NCBI GenBank assembly: GCA_002364755.1
Contig: DEZI01000012.1
Span: 1 to 59,926, forward strand
DNA length: 59,926 bases
Direction: 5' to 3'
From: Stenotrophomonas maltophilia
GTDB taxonomy: Bacteria; Pseudomonadota; Gammaproteobacteria; Xanthomonadales; Xanthomonadaceae
Shown: positions 59,203 through 59,926 of the stretch, in pieces
How the letters are laid out: each line of letters begins with the position of its first letter
Numbering within the stretch: position 1 is the stretch's first letter
Made by a program: the position numbers and the translations under genes
Notes under the pieces: model-generated
Seen by the model: only the letters and a program-made list of their open reading frames with translations
What the model was told of the DNA's origin: nothing
The model's database searches: none

Positions 59203-59898
59203 ATGCAGCCCCGCGTCATCCTGACCGATATCGAAGGCACCACCAGCAGCATTTCGTTCGTCAAGAACGTGCTGTTCCCCTATGCCCGCCAGGCGCTGCC
59301 GGCGTTCGTCGCCGAGCACGGCCAGCAGCCCGGCGTCCGCCGCTGGCTGGATGCGGTGGCCACCGAGATCGGTGGCGCCTGCCAGGACAGCCTGGTGGCC
59401 GAGACGCTGCAGGGCTGGATCGACCAGGACCGCAAGCACACCGCGCTGAAGGCCCTGCAGGGCCTGATCTGGGATGCCGGCTACCGCCGCGGCGACTACA
59501 CCGCGCACTTCTACCCGGAAGTGGCGCCGGTGCTGAAGGGCTGGCATGCCTCGGGCCTGCCGCTGTACGTGTATTCCTCCGGTTCGGTGCCGGCGCAGAA
59601 ACTGTTCTTCGGCTTCAGCGACGCCGGTGATCTCAGCCCGCTGGTGTCGGGCTGGTTCGATACCGAGATCGGCGGCAAGCGCGAGGCGGACAGCTACCGC
59701 CGCATCGTGCAGGCCATCGGCGTGCCGGCCGGCGAGGTCCTGTTCCTGTCGGACGTGGTGGAAGAACTGGATGCCGCCCGCGAGGCCGGCCTGCAGACGC
59801 GCCTGATCGACCGCCTGGACGACTACCCGATGCCGCGCACCGGCCAGGCTGCCAACGGCCACGACCGCGTCGAGAATTTCCAGCAGATCCAGCTGTAA
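59203..59898 (+). CDS. mtnC: Enolase-phosphatase E1
   Basis: A 231-residue HAD-superfamily enzyme that enolises and dephosphorylates diketo-methylthiopentyl phosphate to acireductone. It has the catalytic motif LTDIEGTTSSISFVK, the second motif VYSSGSVPAQK and C-terminal LFLSDVVEELDAAREAG. It is the third gene of the mtnBDC cluster and ends 28 bases before the window edge. Confidence 0.95.
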   Translation: MQPRVILTDIEGTTSSISFVKNVLFPYARQALPAFVAEHGQQPGVRRWLDAVATEIGGACQDSLVAETLQGWIDQDRKHTALKALQGLIWDAGYRRGDYTAHFYPEVAPVLKGWHASGLPLYVYSSGSVPAQKLFFGFSDAGDLSPLVSGWFDTEIGGKREADSYRRIVQAIGVPAGEVLFLSDVVEELDAAREAGLQTRLIDRLDDYPMPRTGQAANGHDRVENFQQIQL

Positions 59899-59902
59899 TC
59901 AA

Positions 59903-59926
59903 GGAAAAGGGGACGGAGGGGTTTAA
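59903..59926 (+). repeat. Half of a GACGGAGGGGAT palindrome at the window edge
   Basis: AAAAGGGGACGGAGGGGTTT matches one arm of the palindrome at 26312-26376. The element is cut by the end of the window. Confidence 0.6.

Overview
The window is high-GC proteobacterial chromosome. The gene content, gene order and dense GTAG-headed palindromes (the SMAG repeats known from Stenotrophomonas maltophilia) point to the S. maltophilia complex. Species is inferred from content, not from a search. No rRNA, tRNA, CRISPR array, prophage or insertion-sequence transposase was seen.

Layout. 1-214: the last codons of an aconitase-like gene, whose 3' end is partly duplicated. 381-1387: a Phd-type antitoxin overlapping a zeta-type kinase toxin. 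1527-5416: betI-betB-betA (choline to glycine betaine) behind a perfect palindromic operator. 5607-11910: the DSF quorum-sensing core, rpfB and rpfF facing rpfG-rpfC. 12126-19690: lysS and a prfB with the classical programmed frameshift, separated by an acetolactate synthase-like enzyme, an aldehyde dehydrogenase, a mosaic repeat island and an XRE regulator. 19851-26251: a LytTR membrane regulator (rpfD position), an acyltransferase, a PAP2 phosphatase broken by an amber codon, and a large VIT/VWA protein. 26378-36370: recJ, a DUF1176 protein, rpfE, greA, carB, carA and dapB. This order is that of the extended Xanthomonas rpf locus, opened up by insertions.

36461-46213: a short-chain dehydrogenase, a MerR regulator, a flavodoxin-fold oxidoreductase, a small orphan gene, the feoAB iron operon with a small cysteine-rich third gene, a leucine-catabolism segment (enoyl-CoA hydratase, VOC protein, HMG-CoA lyase) and a PAS-GGDEF-EAL protein cut short by an amber codon. 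46378-59898: a second dehydrogenase, an EF-P-like factor, a lipoprotein, a DUF4105-type protein with a DUF2388 protein, a D-2-hydroxyglutarate dehydrogenase-like enzyme divergent from serA, a Nudix hydrolase, two tandem APC permeases, a second mosaic repeat island, and the methionine-salvage genes mtnB-mtnD-mtnC.

The most unusual content is non-coding. Several families of structured repeats share one behaviour: the sequence of the stem changes from copy to copy while the pairing is kept. The largest has 25-26 bp stems around a 52-nt loop whose own inner hairpin also covaries (three copies), plus a short-loop variant. A second family is a roughly 39-bp GGGGTC hairpin with six positions. SMAG palindromes supply the TAG stop codon of seven genes.
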